Position numbers and translations under genes: made by a program. From Massilia sp. Root335 (GTDB lineage Bacteria; Pseudomonadota; Gammaproteobacteria; Burkholderiales; Burkholderiaceae_D): a DNA stretch of 40,543 bases. The stretch is taken from the NCBI RefSeq assembly GCF_001425685.1, contig NZ_LMCY01000037.1, forward strand, positions 251,880 through 292,422, given 5' to 3'. This document shows, piece by piece, positions 31,460-39,392 of this stretch; position 1 is the stretch's first letter; each line of letters starts with the position of its first letter. The notes under the pieces are model-generated. The model saw nothing but the letters and a program-made list of their open reading frames with translations, made no database searches and had not been told where the DNA came from.

Positions 31460-34122
31460 GCCGGCGCGCCGCCGGCGGCGCGCGCCGCCTGCCCGGCCGT
31501 CAGCATCGCGGCAAATTCCGCCGCCGGCACGGCGGGGCTGAACAGCCAGCCCTGCACGAGATCGCACCCGAGTTCCGCCAGCAGTTGCAGCTGGCCGGCC
31601 GTCTCGACGCCCTCCGCCACGACCGAGAGCCGCAGGCCGTGGGCCATCGCGATGACGGCCCGCGCGATCGCAAGGTCGTCGGGGTCCGTTTCCAGCTCGT
31701 GCACGAACGAACGGTCAAGCTTGAGGCGATCCACCGGGAAGCGTTTCAGGTAGTTGAGGTTCGAATAACCGGTGCCGAAATCGTCGATGGCAAGGCGGAT
31801 GCCCATCCCCTTCAGCTGGGCCAGCAGCGCGAAACTCTTGCCCGCGTCGGCCATCGACGCGCTCTCGGTCAGTTCCAGTTCGAGCAGGCCCGGGTCCAGG
31901 CCGCAGTCGTCCAGCACGCGCCGCACGGTGCCGAGGATCTGTTCCGTGAACTGGTGCGCCGACAGGTTCACGGCCACCGGCACGACGGGCAGGCCAGCGC
32001 GGCGCCACGTGTCGAGCTGGCGGCACACCTGGTGCAGCACCCACTCCCCGATCTCGAGGATCAGCCCCGTCTCCTCTGCCAGCGGGATGAAGGTCGACGG
32101 CGGGACGAAGCCGCGCTCCGGGTGGCGCCAGCGCAGCAGCGCCTCGGCGCTGGCGATGGCGCCGCCGTCCACCGCGATCTGCGGCTGGTAATGCAGTTCG
32201 AGCTCGCCCCGTTCGAGGGCGCGGCGCAGCCCGTTTTCCAGCTTGAAGCGGTCGTTCGCATCCTGGTTCAGTTCCGGGCGGTAGAAGGCGTAGCGGTGGC
32301 CGACGCCGTCCGCCGCCTGGCGCAGCGCCGTTTCCGCGCCCCTGGCCAGCGTTTCGTAGGCGACGCCGTCGTTCGGGTAGATGGCGATGCCGATGCTCGG
32401 ATCGAGGTGGAATTCCTCGTGCTCGTACGCATACGGTGCGCTGAGCGCGGCCAGTACGCGGCGCGCGCCGGCGGCGAGTTCCTCGGCGTCCGCACCCGCC
32501 AGGACCAGCGCGAACGCGCCTTCGGAAAAGCGCGCCACGAAGTCGTGCGCGCCGACCTCCCGCAGGCGCGCCGCCGCCTCCTGCAGCAAGGCCTGTTCGG
32601 CGCCCGGGCCGAGGGCTTCGCGGATCAGCGCCATGCGTCCGAAGCGCAGCAGCATGAAGCCGAGCATGCGCCCGTCGCTCCTGGCTTGCGCCTTCATCCG
32701 GCGCAGGCGCTCGCGCAGCAGGTCGCGGTTCGGCAGGCCCGTGACGGCATCGTAGTTGCTGGCATAGTGCAAGCGTTGCTCGGCGCCGCGCAGTTCCGTG
32801 ACGTCGATGCCGGTGGCGAGGACGAATTCCACGCTGCCATCCTCGCGCCGCAGCAGCGTGTGGGTCCAGACGATGCTGCGCGTGCGCCCGTCCGGCGTGC
32901 GCCATTCGCCCTGCAGCCGCTGCGGCGGCGGATCGCTGGCCAGTCCGGTGAACAGGTTGCGCACGACGTCAGGGTCCTCGGCGCCGCGCACCACTTCCCA
33001 GCAGCGGCGGCCCAGGGCCTGGTCGGCGCGCCAGCCCAGCGATTCCTCGCAGGCGCGGTTGAACGTCACGATGCGCCCTTCCGGGTCGGCCAGCAGCACG
33101 AGCGTGCCGGCGGTCTCCACCACGGCCGACAACCGGTTGCGCTCCGAGTGCAGGGCTTGCGTCCGCTCGACGACGAGCGCCTCGGCGCGCGTGTACAGGC
33201 GTGCGCGCTCGAGCGCGAGGGCGACCTGCTGCGCCACCCCGTCGAGCAGCTTGCGTTCGTCTTCGCCGAACGCGTCCGGCCGGGCGCGCGCATGCAGCAG
33301 CCCGAGCCGGCGGTCGCCGGCCAGCAGCGGCAGGCACACGGACGCCGGGTCATCGAGCGCGCTGCCGTGCGCACACAGGCAGGCACCGATATCGGGCGCG
33401 TCGCCGCGCTGCGCCAGCAGGCACCAGGCGCCGTCCGGCGCGACGGTGCTGATCGCGGCGCCGGCGAGCGCCGGCATCCGCAACAGATGGTCGAGTGCGG
33501 CCCGGGCGACGTCCGCTTCGCTGGCGGCCTCGTTGAGCGCACCGGCGATCGTGCCGAGCAGCCCCAGGGAGCCGACCATGCGCGCCAGGTCCTTGCGCTG
33601 CGTATCCAGTTCGGCGTTCAGGCGCAGGGCCTGGTCGTGGGTGGCCACCAGCAGCTCGTAGATGTGGCGCCGCTCGTCCGCCATCACTTCCAGCGGCCGT
33701 GCCGGGTCGCCCGCGTCGCGCCCGCGCAGGATGCGGTCCACGCGCTCGCGCAGCTGGGCGCCGTCGTAGGGCTTGCGCACGAAGCCGTCGGCGCCGGCCT
33801 CGAGGCTGCGCACGATGTCCTGCAGGCTCGTGAGGCGGGTGAACAGCAGGACGGGTATGGCGGACAGCCGGGCGTCGTCCTTGAGGGCGCGGCACAGCGC
33901 ATAACCGTCCATGGCCGGCATGGCGATGTCGCTGATGACCAGGTCGGGCGGTTGTGCCCGCACGGCGGCGAGCGCGGCGCGGCCGTCGGGGGCCAGGCGC
34001 ACGCGGCAATCGGGGTCCTGTGCCAGCAGCCGGGCAAGCTGCTGGGCCTGGGTCGGGCTGTCCTCGGCCACGAGGACGTCATAGTGCCGGCCGGACGACT
34101 CTCTCTTGTGCGTTGTTGTCAT
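31444..34122 (-). CDS. c-di-GMP phosphodiesterase, REC-GAF-PAS-GGDEF(degenerate)-EAL
   Basis: 892 residues from the ATG at 34122; an in-frame TTG at 34164 is possible. Domains: receiver (about 14-130, D65 in ISDIAMP, K in VRKPYDG), GAF (185-340), PAS (345-470), GGDEF-like (475-625) and EAL (640-880). The diguanylate cyclase signature reads SEGAF (533-537) instead of GGDEF, so cyclase activity is unlikely. The EAL domain keeps E660-A-L-L-R, NLSAHQF, ELTES, DDFGTGYSNLNYL and VAEGVET, the metal and catalytic set, so it should hydrolyse c-di-GMP. The degenerate GGDEF may bind GTP as an allosteric input. The orphan LuxR-type regulator lies upstream on the same strand. It overlaps the convergent permease by 16 bp. 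Confidence 0.94.
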   Translation of the reverse strand: MTTTHKRESSGRHYDVLVAEDSPTQAQQLARLLAQDPDCRVRLAPDGRAALAAVRAQPPDLVISDIAMPAMDGYALCRALKDDARLSAIPVLLFTRLTSLQDIVRSLEAGADGFVRKPYDGAQLRERVDRILRGRDAGDPARPLEVMADERRHIYELLVATHDQALRLNAELDTQRKDLARMVGSLGLLGTIAGALNEAASEADVARAALDHLLRMPALAGAAISTVAPDGAWCLLAQRGDAPDIGACLCAHGSALDDPASVCLPLLAGDRRLGLLHARARPDAFGEDERKLLDGVAQQVALALERARLYTRAEALVVERTQALHSERNRLSAVVETAGTLVLLADPEGRIVTFNRACEESLGWRADQALGRRCWEVVRGAEDPDVVRNLFTGLASDPPPQRLQGEWRTPDGRTRSIVWTHTLLRREDGSVEFVLATGIDVTELRGAEQRLHYASNYDAVTGLPNRDLLRERLRRMKAQARSDGRMLGFMLLRFGRMALIREALGPGAEQALLQEAAARLREVGAHDFVARFSEGAFALVLAGADAEELAAGARRVLAALSAPYAYEHEEFHLDPSIGIAIYPNDGVAYETLARGAETALRQAADGVGHRYAFYRPELNQDANDRFKLENGLRRALERGELELHYQPQIAVDGGAIASAEALLRWRHPERGFVPPSTFIPLAEETGLILEIGEWVLHQVCRQLDTWRRAGLPVVPVAVNLSAHQFTEQILGTVRRVLDDCGLDPGLLELELTESASMADAGKSFALLAQLKGMGIRLAIDDFGTGYSNLNYLKRFPVDRLKLDRSFVHELETDPDDLAIARAVIAMAHGLRLSVVAEGVETAGQLQLLAELGCDLVQGWLFSPAVPAAEFAAMLTAGQAARAAGGAPAQAPM

Positions 34123-34442
34123 CTTGTTCGCGCCGGCCCGCGAAGCGGTCCGTGCCGTGATCAATGCAATCGGTGGCCGGTGCAGCGCACACCCCGGCCA
34201 TGAAAAGTTGCATTGATATTAGCTAAGATGGTGAAGCATTAACATTCGCTCGAACCGCTGCCCGTATGTCCAACCGTCTTTACTTCTGCAGGGTCCGCTT
34301 CCAGTTTTACACAGATTTAACACCGGCGGGACGTGGCCGCCCCCGGAAAGACACACTTGTATTGAAATCGCTGTCATGAATTCTATGACAACGACCCTTT
34401 AACATTGTTGCCATGCGACAACATGTGAGGCGGCACGGCAGG
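34123..34442. other. 320-bp gap between the response regulator and EAL genes
   Basis: No gene is seen. It should hold the EAL promoter. Two inverted repeats stand out: TGTCAT (34372-34377) with ATGACA (34385-34390) around GAATTCT, and a longer imperfect pair with TGTTG (34406-34410) and CAACA (34418-34422). The latter lies 20 bp past the response-regulator stop, but no U run follows it, so a terminator role is weak; the former may be an operator. Confidence 0.35.
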
Positions 34443-35090
34443 TCAGCCCGCCAGCCCGTGCTGCAGTGCGTAGCGGATCAGGGCCGCGTTCGTCGACAGG
34501 CCCATCTTCCGGAAGATGCGCGTGCGGTAGGTGTTGACCGAGCTGACGCTGATGCCCAGCTCGGCCGCGACCTGTTTGATCTGCAGTCCCGAACCGATGA
34601 GGGCGACGATTTCGGCCTCGCGCGGGGTCAGGCTGTAATGCGCCGGCCGGACGCCGGGGCGCGCATCGTGCGCGAGCAACATGCCGACGCGCGGGCCCAG
34701 CCAGGTGCCGCCGGCGGCCGCGCGCCGGACGGCCTCGACCAGCTCGGCGGAGGCCATCGTCTTCGACACATAGCCGAGCGCACCCGCCCGCAACGCGGCG
34801 AGCGCGTACCGTTCCTCAGGATGCATGCTGAGGATCACGACCCGCAGGTCGGGGAAATGGCGCCGCAATTCGGCGAGGCCGTCCAGCCCGTCATAGTCGG
34901 GCAGGGTCAAGTCCAGGATCACGACGTCTGGGTGAACCTGGGTGATGAGGGCGATCGCTTGCTTCAAGTCTGCGGCTTCGCCGACGATTTTTAGGTCGAC
35001 GCAGGGCCGTACGATCTTCTTGATCCCTTCGCGGATCAACTCATGATCGTCGGCGATGACTAGCCTGATCAAAGTGCTTCCTTCATACAT
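34443..35090 (-). CDS. LuxR/NarL-type response regulator
   Basis: 215 residues. Receiver domain: VIADDHEL acidic pair, phosphoacceptor D60 in VVILDLTLPDYDG, and conserved SK in GYVSKTMAS. The LuxR-type HTH is near 150-198 (LTPREAEIVALIGSGLQIKQ, VAAELGISVSSVNTYRTRIFRKM). It should bind DNA as a dimer on phosphorylation. No cognate histidine kinase lies next to it; two hybrid kinases are at the start of the window. A perfect TATAAT (35153-35158) and a dyad (35124-35136) lie upstream. Confidence 0.93.
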   Translation of the reverse strand: MYEGSTLIRLVIADDHELIREGIKKIVRPCVDLKIVGEAADLKQAIALITQVHPDVVILDLTLPDYDGLDGLAELRRHFPDLRVVILSMHPEERYALAALRAGALGYVSKTMASAELVEAVRRAAAGGTWLGPRVGMLLAHDARPGVRPAHYSLTPREAEIVALIGSGLQIKQVAAELGISVSSVNTYRTRIFRKMGLSTNAALIRYALQHGLAG

Positions 35091-35123
35091 TCACGCCGGT
35101 ATGTCGGCAAAGCAAGCATTCTA

Positions 35124-35158
35124 GGCAACAGTTGCCCAGAATTGCAAACACAATTATA
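35124..35158 (-). promoter_or_regulatory. Promoter -10 and dyad upstream of the response regulator
   Basis: Minus-strand TATAAT (35153-35158) is a perfect -10 box, without a clear -35 at 17 bp. Between it and the gene lies the 13-bp dyad GGCAAC-A-GTTGCC (35124-35136), and an AATTG/CAATT pair (35140-35155) partly overlaps the -10. This arrangement suits autoregulation. Confidence 0.4.
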
Positions 35159-35250
35159 GGGTACGTAACATTTATCCGGTTTATCGGGCCGATCCCGCGG
35201 GTCAATGTGTAAAATTTCCGTGCGAAAGTATTTCGACCTGCGCTTTGGGC

Positions 35251-35256
35251 TACAAT
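35251..35256 (+). promoter_or_regulatory. Probable -10 box of the DUF481 gene
   Basis: TACAAT, 5/6 to the consensus, 93 bp before the ATG at 35349. No convincing -35 hexamer at 16-18 bp is visible (the best, TTCGAC, is too close at 13 bp), so an activator or other sigma factor may be needed. Confidence 0.3.
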
Positions 35257-35348
35257 GTCGCCTCCGCCGACGGGCTCCGGCCCGACGGACGATCCGTGAA
35301 CGACAGGCTGTGCATCGCTCCCGATGGCGACGGAAGGCAGCCGTACAG

Positions 35349-36158
35349 ATGGCTATGAAATCTCTGATGCTTTGTGTGCTGGCCCTGACCAGCGCGGGGG
35401 CGGCGATGGCCGCTCCGGACGATCTCGCCGACAGCGTGCCGTCGTCCAGTTACTTCACCCAGGCGCCCGCCACGACGATCCCGGAAGGCAGCAACTGGTA
35501 CACCTCCGCCGAGCTCGGCGCCATCACGACCTCGGGCAACACCGAAGGCACCTCCGTGACCGGCAAGGTCGATGCCCGCCACGAGATGGCCAACTGGAGC
35601 AACGAGTACATCGTCAGCGGCTATTTCAAGGAAGACGTCACGCACAACGGCGACGGCACGACGACGCGCACCCGCTCCGCCGAGCGTTATTCGGTGTCGG
35701 CCAAGGCGGCGTTCAAGCTGCTGGAGGACGGCAACCGCGCCTTCCTGCTGGGCTCGCACGTGAACGATAAATTCGGCGCCTACACCCGCTATTCCTCGGT
35801 CGGCGTCGGTTACGGCACCCAGTTGCTCAAGCGCGACAACGAGACCGTCGACGTCGAGGTGGGCCCGGGTTATTTCCACGGCGAGAATGCGGCCGGCGGC
35901 ATCGAATCCGGCGTGACCGTGCGCGGCGCGGCCCAGCTGCGCTGGCGCGTGAGCCCGTCCGCGGCGTTTTCCCAGAGCGTCAGCGTGGAACGGGGCACGT
36001 CCAACATGCACTCGATCGCCGAGACGGCGCTGTCCACCAAGATCAACGGCACGATGCAGATGAAGGCCGCGTTCAGCGCCCGCAACGACACGAACGTGCC
36101 GGACACGAAGAAGAATACGGATACGCAGACGTCGCTGACGCTCGTCTATTCGTTCTGA
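35349..36158 (+). CDS. DUF481 outer-membrane beta-barrel protein (YdiY-like)
   Basis: 269 residues from the ATG at 35349. A signal peptide (MAMKSLMLCVLALTSAGAAMA) is followed by a short linker and a barrel made of amphipathic strands. The DUF481 opening is seen in YTSAELGAITTSGNTEGTSV, and the C-terminus ends in SLTLVYSF with a terminal Phe, the signal read by the BAM complex. E. coli YdiY of this family is salt-inducible; its role is unknown. The gene is monocistronic and divergent from the LuxR-type regulator, which may control it. Confidence 0.88.
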   Translation: MAMKSLMLCVLALTSAGAAMAAPDDLADSVPSSSYFTQAPATTIPEGSNWYTSAELGAITTSGNTEGTSVTGKVDARHEMANWSNEYIVSGYFKEDVTHNGDGTTTRTRSAERYSVSAKAAFKLLEDGNRAFLLGSHVNDKFGAYTRYSSVGVGYGTQLLKRDNETVDVEVGPGYFHGENAAGGIESGVTVRGAAQLRWRVSPSAAFSQSVSVERGTSNMHSIAETALSTKINGTMQMKAAFSARNDTNVPDTKKNTDTQTSLTLVYSF

Positions 36159-36187
36159 CCGTTCCGATCGTTTTGATCCGAAACGGC

Positions 36188-36211
36188 GACGGCCGGGCGG
36201 TCCCGGCCGTC
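36188..36211. terminator. Strong stem-loop between convergent DUF481 and small secreted protein genes
   Basis: Perfect 10-bp arms GACGGCCGGG (36188-36197) and CCCGGCCGTC (36202-36211) with loop CGGT. It lies 30 bp past the DUF481 stop and 21 bp past the stop of the opposing gene, so it may serve both. No long T run is present on either strand. Confidence 0.5.
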
Positions 36212-36231
36212 ATGTCGCATCCGCAGTCCGC

Positions 36232-36723
36232 TTATTTCGTCAGGATCCGGCCGGTAAGCTGGATCGTCCCCTGTCCCGTCGTCATATCCTCGCCGCCCGT
36301 CATGTCGCCGCCGCCGGTCGCCCTGGCGTAGCGGCCGGTGCCGCCCGTCACCTGGAACGTGGCGCCGCTGAACACGAACTTGGCGCCCTCGCCCGTCGGC
36401 ACGAACTGGCCGCTGTAGTTAGCGAAGATCAGTTCGCCGGTCATCGTCGTGACCAGGAATTTGCCCTGGCTGAAGGTATAGGATGTGCCGCTCGGCGCGA
36501 TGCAGTCGCTGGCCAGGAACGTCACCTTGCCGACCAGGGAACTGGTGCCGAAACCCAGGATGGTGCCGCCGAAATTCGATGCGCAGCGCGCCGACGGGCC
36601 GGGGATTTCCTGCAGCACGCCGGAAAGCTTGAAGTCCTTGTACGTGGCCGGGGCGGCGGAGGCGCACAGCGCGGCGGACATGAGGACGGCACCGGTGGCA
36701 AGACGCAGGACAGACTGGAACAT
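36232..36723 (-). CDS. Small secreted protein of unknown function
   Basis: 163 residues with a clean signal peptide (MFQSVLRLATGAVLMSAALC, cleaved after ASA near 24). The mature part is rich in Gly, Thr and Phe in alternating patterns, suggesting a beta-sheet or barrel, with ATFQVTGGTGRYARATGGG near the end. That TGGTGRYxxATG block recalls small allene-oxide-cyclase-like barrel proteins of bacteria, but this is a resemblance only. The two cysteines (mature part, 47 and 74) could form a disulfide. No operon partner. An AT-rich promoter region lies upstream (36724-36841). Confidence 0.75.
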   Translation of the reverse strand: MFQSVLRLATGAVLMSAALCASAAPATYKDFKLSGVLQEIPGPSARCASNFGGTILGFGTSSLVGKVTFLASDCIAPSGTSYTFSQGKFLVTTMTGELIFANYSGQFVPTGEGAKFVFSGATFQVTGGTGRYARATGGGDMTGGEDMTTGQGTIQLTGRILTK

Positions 36724-36841
36724 GAAGTTCTCCGTGTAAATTGGTAGAGCTTCATTTTAACGATTTGCTATCGTTTCGTGCGCACAATTGTGTATTTTAT
36801 TGTAATTTTTTCCGGCAAGATCAGATTATGTGTCGTTTACG

Positions 36842-37252
36842 TCAAGGCTCCATGCCGTCGGAACGTAATCGCGGGTAACGCGGCAAACTGTCGGCCAGGT
36901 GCAGCCAGCGTACCCGCTGCGAATAATAAGTGTGGTCGGCCGGCGGCAGCGCGTCCGGATCGTCGAGGCTGCCGGTCGTGACGTCGATCTCGTCCGGCGC
37001 CGCCGCGCCGTGCCAGGTCAGTTGGGTGCCGCAGTCGCGGCAAAACAGGCGCTCGACGCCGGGGCTGGACGGATTGCGCGCCGGCGTGCCGCGGGTCCAG
37101 CGCAGCGCATCCTTGCGGACGCTGAACCACGCGAGGGCCGGGGCGCCGCTGGCGCGGCGACAGTCGACGCAATGGCACAGCGTCGGATGGGTGACGGCCC
37201 CCGTGGCCTCGTAGCGCACCGCGCCGCACATGCATCCGCCCTGCAGTCCCAT
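36842..37252 (-). CDS. GFA/CENP-V-like zinc protein
   Basis: 136 residues with the complete zinc pattern of the GFA family: C7-x-C9, C26-x-C28-x2-C31 and C71-x2-C74. The family is named after glutathione-dependent formaldehyde-activating enzyme, but most members, including this one, have no proven activity. It starts 13 bp after the MFS transporter stop and so is the third gene of a thioredoxin-MFS-GFA unit. The thiol theme shared with the thioredoxin gene is noted but not explained. Confidence 0.9.
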   Translation of the reverse strand: MGLQGGCMCGAVRYEATGAVTHPTLCHCVDCRRASGAPALAWFSVRKDALRWTRGTPARNPSSPGVERLFCRDCGTQLTWHGAAAPDEIDVTTGSLDDPDALPPADHTYYSQRVRWLHLADSLPRYPRLRSDGMEP

Positions 37253-37265
37253 TGCCTTCCTCCGA

Positions 37266-38570
37266 TCAGCGTGCCGCGGCCGGCGAGCCGCGCGGCGTGG
37301 GCGCCGTCAGTAGCAGCGCGACGAGGCTGATGACGGACGCCACGCTCAAGTACCAGCCCACCGTCTGCAGGCCGTAGTGCGTCGCCAGCCATGTTGCCAC
37401 ATACGGCGCCAGCGAGGCGCCCAGGATGCCCGACAGGTTGAACGTGAGCGACGCGCCGGTGTAGCGCACCTCGGCGGGGAACAGTTCCGACAGCAGCGTG
37501 CCCAGCGGCCCGTACGTCATGCCGATCAGGCACTGGCCCAGTACGAGGAACAGGGCGACGAGCGCCAGGCTGCCGGACCCGAACATCGGCCCGAACAGCA
37601 GGCCGAACAGCGCCAGGCCCGCGGACACGAGGATCATCGCCGCGCGCCGGCCGTGGCGGTCGGCCAGCACGGCGGAGATCGGGATCGTCAGGCCGAAGAA
37701 GACGATCGCGCCCAGCTGCAGCAGCAGGAAAGTCTGGCGCGAATAGCCCAGCGCCGACGTGCCCCAGCTGAGCGCGAACACGGTCATCAGGTAGAACACG
37801 ACGAACGTGGCGAGCGCGGCCAGCGTGCCCAGCACCAGTGCACGCGTATGGTTCGCGAACACGTCCGCAACGGGCAGCTTGACGCGCTCGTTGCGGTCGA
37901 GCACGGCCTGGAAATCGGGCGTTTCGGTGATCTTGAGGCGCACGTACAGGCCGACGAGGACCAGCATGCTGCTGGCCAGGAACGGGATCCGCCAGCCGTA
38001 GCGGAGGAATTCGGCGTCGGAAAGCAGGCCGGACAGCAGCAGGAACACGCCGCTCGACAGGAAGAAGCCCAGCGGTGCGCCCAGCTGCGGGAACATGCCG
38101 TACCAGGCGCGCTTGCCCGGCGGCGCGTTTTCGGTGGCCAGCAGCACGGCGCCGCCCCACTCCCCGCCCAGGCCGAGGCCCTGGCCGAAGCGGCACAGCG
38201 CGAGCAGCAGCGGGGCCGCCGTGCCGATCGCGGCATAGGTGGGCAGCAGGCCGATCGCGACGGTGGACAGGCCCATCGTCAGCAGCGCGGCCACGAGCGT
38301 GGCCTTGCGGCCGACGCGGTCGCCGAAGTGGCCGAACACGGCCGAGCCGACGGGGCGCGCGAAAAAGGCGATGGCGAACGTCGCCAGCGATTGCAGCGTG
38401 GCCGCGGCGGCGTCCCCGGCCGGGAAGAACAGCTTGGGGAACACCAGCACGGCGGCCGTGGCGTAGATATAGAAGTCGAAGAATTCGATGGTCGTGCCGA
38501 TCAGGCTCGCGAACAGCACGGTCGCGGGCCGGTTCAGGGCGGGACGGGTCTGCGTGGCGGCCCCGGTCAT
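37266..38570 (-). CDS. MFS transporter, metabolite:H+ symporter type
   Basis: 434 residues with 12 membrane helices. The N-terminus ASLIGTTIEFFDFYIYATAA, the loop motif GHFGDRVGRKATL, the C-half repeat ADRHGRRAAMI and WRIPFLASSMLVLVGLYVRL are typical of the ShiA/ProP/KgtP metabolite:proton symporter group, which moves organic acids or osmolytes. The substrate cannot be told. The ATG overlaps the thioredoxin stop (ATGA at 38567-38570), so the two are translated together. The GFA gene follows at 13 bp. Confidence 0.92.
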   Translation of the reverse strand: MTGAATQTRPALNRPATVLFASLIGTTIEFFDFYIYATAAVLVFPKLFFPAGDAAAATLQSLATFAIAFFARPVGSAVFGHFGDRVGRKATLVAALLTMGLSTVAIGLLPTYAAIGTAAPLLLALCRFGQGLGLGGEWGGAVLLATENAPPGKRAWYGMFPQLGAPLGFFLSSGVFLLLSGLLSDAEFLRYGWRIPFLASSMLVLVGLYVRLKITETPDFQAVLDRNERVKLPVADVFANHTRALVLGTLAALATFVVFYLMTVFALSWGTSALGYSRQTFLLLQLGAIVFFGLTIPISAVLADRHGRRAAMILVSAGLALFGLLFGPMFGSGSLALVALFLVLGQCLIGMTYGPLGTLLSELFPAEVRYTGASLTFNLSGILGASLAPYVATWLATHYGLQTVGWYLSVASVISLVALLLTAPTPRGSPAAAR

Positions 38571-38890
38571 GCGGCACCGGCCTGGGACAGGGCGTCGGCC
38601 AGCTCGCGGCTGTCGACCGGACGCACGACGCGCGCCACTTCCTGGCCGTCCCTGAGCACGACGACGGTCGGCCACAGCTTCACCTTGAACGAGCGCCCCA
38701 GCTTGCGTCCCGGACCGTCTTCCACCTTGATGTGCCGGACCGCCGCATGCGGCGCCAGCGCCTCGTCGATGTGGCTGGCCGCCGCCTGGCAATAGCCGCA
38801 CCAGTTGGTGCCGAAATCGAGGGCGACCACGCCGGGCAGCGCGTCGATGGCGCTGCGCTCGGGCTGCGCGGTGTCGTAAGGCTTCGTCAT
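38567..38890 (-). CDS. Thioredoxin-family protein
   Basis: 107 residues in a thioredoxin fold with active site W30-C31-G32-Y33-C34, a CGYC variant of the usual CGPC, and the cis-Pro region KLWPTVVVLRDGQEV. There is no signal peptide, so it is cytosolic. The Tyr between the cysteines should make it less reducing than classic thioredoxin. It heads the operon with an MFS transporter (4-bp overlap) and a GFA protein. Confidence 0.92.
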   Translation of the reverse strand: MTKPYDTAQPERSAIDALPGVVALDFGTNWCGYCQAAASHIDEALAPHAAVRHIKVEDGPGRKLGRSFKVKLWPTVVVLRDGQEVARVVRPVDSRELADALSQAGAA

Positions 38891-39090
38891 GCAAGTTCTC
38901 CTGGTTGTCGATCACGCTAGCCTACAACAAAACACCCCCTCGCCGTAAGCCCGGGGGCGCCGCGGGCAGCTTGTTTGCGAAGCGAAATGCGGAAACGAAC
39001 CGCTTTTCAGGCGTCCCCAACGTGAAACACCGAACGGAATACGGCCGCGCGCGGTGGCATGCTGCGTTCATACCGATCAAGGAGGCCATC

Positions 39091-39276
39091 ATGTCCGACA
39101 ATCTGCACAACCGCGGCCCGCAGGACCGTTCGCGCATCAACCTGCACGAGAAGTGGGAAGTCCAGTACTGGACGAAGGAACTCGGCGTGACCGAGCAAGA
39201 GCTGGAACAGGCCGTCAAGACGGCCGGCAGCAGCGCGGATGCCGTGCGCGCGCACCTGAGCGCCACGCGCCACTGA
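39091..39276 (+). CDS. DUF3606 mini-protein
   Basis: 61 residues. AAGGAGG six bases before the ATG is an excellent ribosome site and fixes the start; the frame runs further upstream without support. The sequence NRGPQDRSRINLHEKWEVQYW followed by TKELGVTEQELEQAVKTAG is the DUF3606 pattern of small, charged helical proteins common in Proteobacteria, often near stress genes; the function is unknown. It lies 117 bp before the MscS gene on the same strand and could be co-transcribed with it. Confidence 0.88.
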   Translation: MSDNLHNRGPQDRSRINLHEKWEVQYWTKELGVTEQELEQAVKTAGSSADAVRAHLSATRH

Positions 39277-39392
39277 GCCGTCCCCGCCGGGCGGCGCCCG
39301 CCGCCCGCGCCACGCCTTCGCCGTAACCGGACGGGCCGCCGCGCCCGCCCGCGTCCCCGCCTGCACCCCGACCGCCTTCCGAAAGGAGCCCA

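Noticed and set aside
30091..34203. 1370-codon plus-strand frame across the permease and EAL genes
   Set aside because: It shadows the permease in another frame and then the antisense of the EAL gene; no domain or ribosome site.
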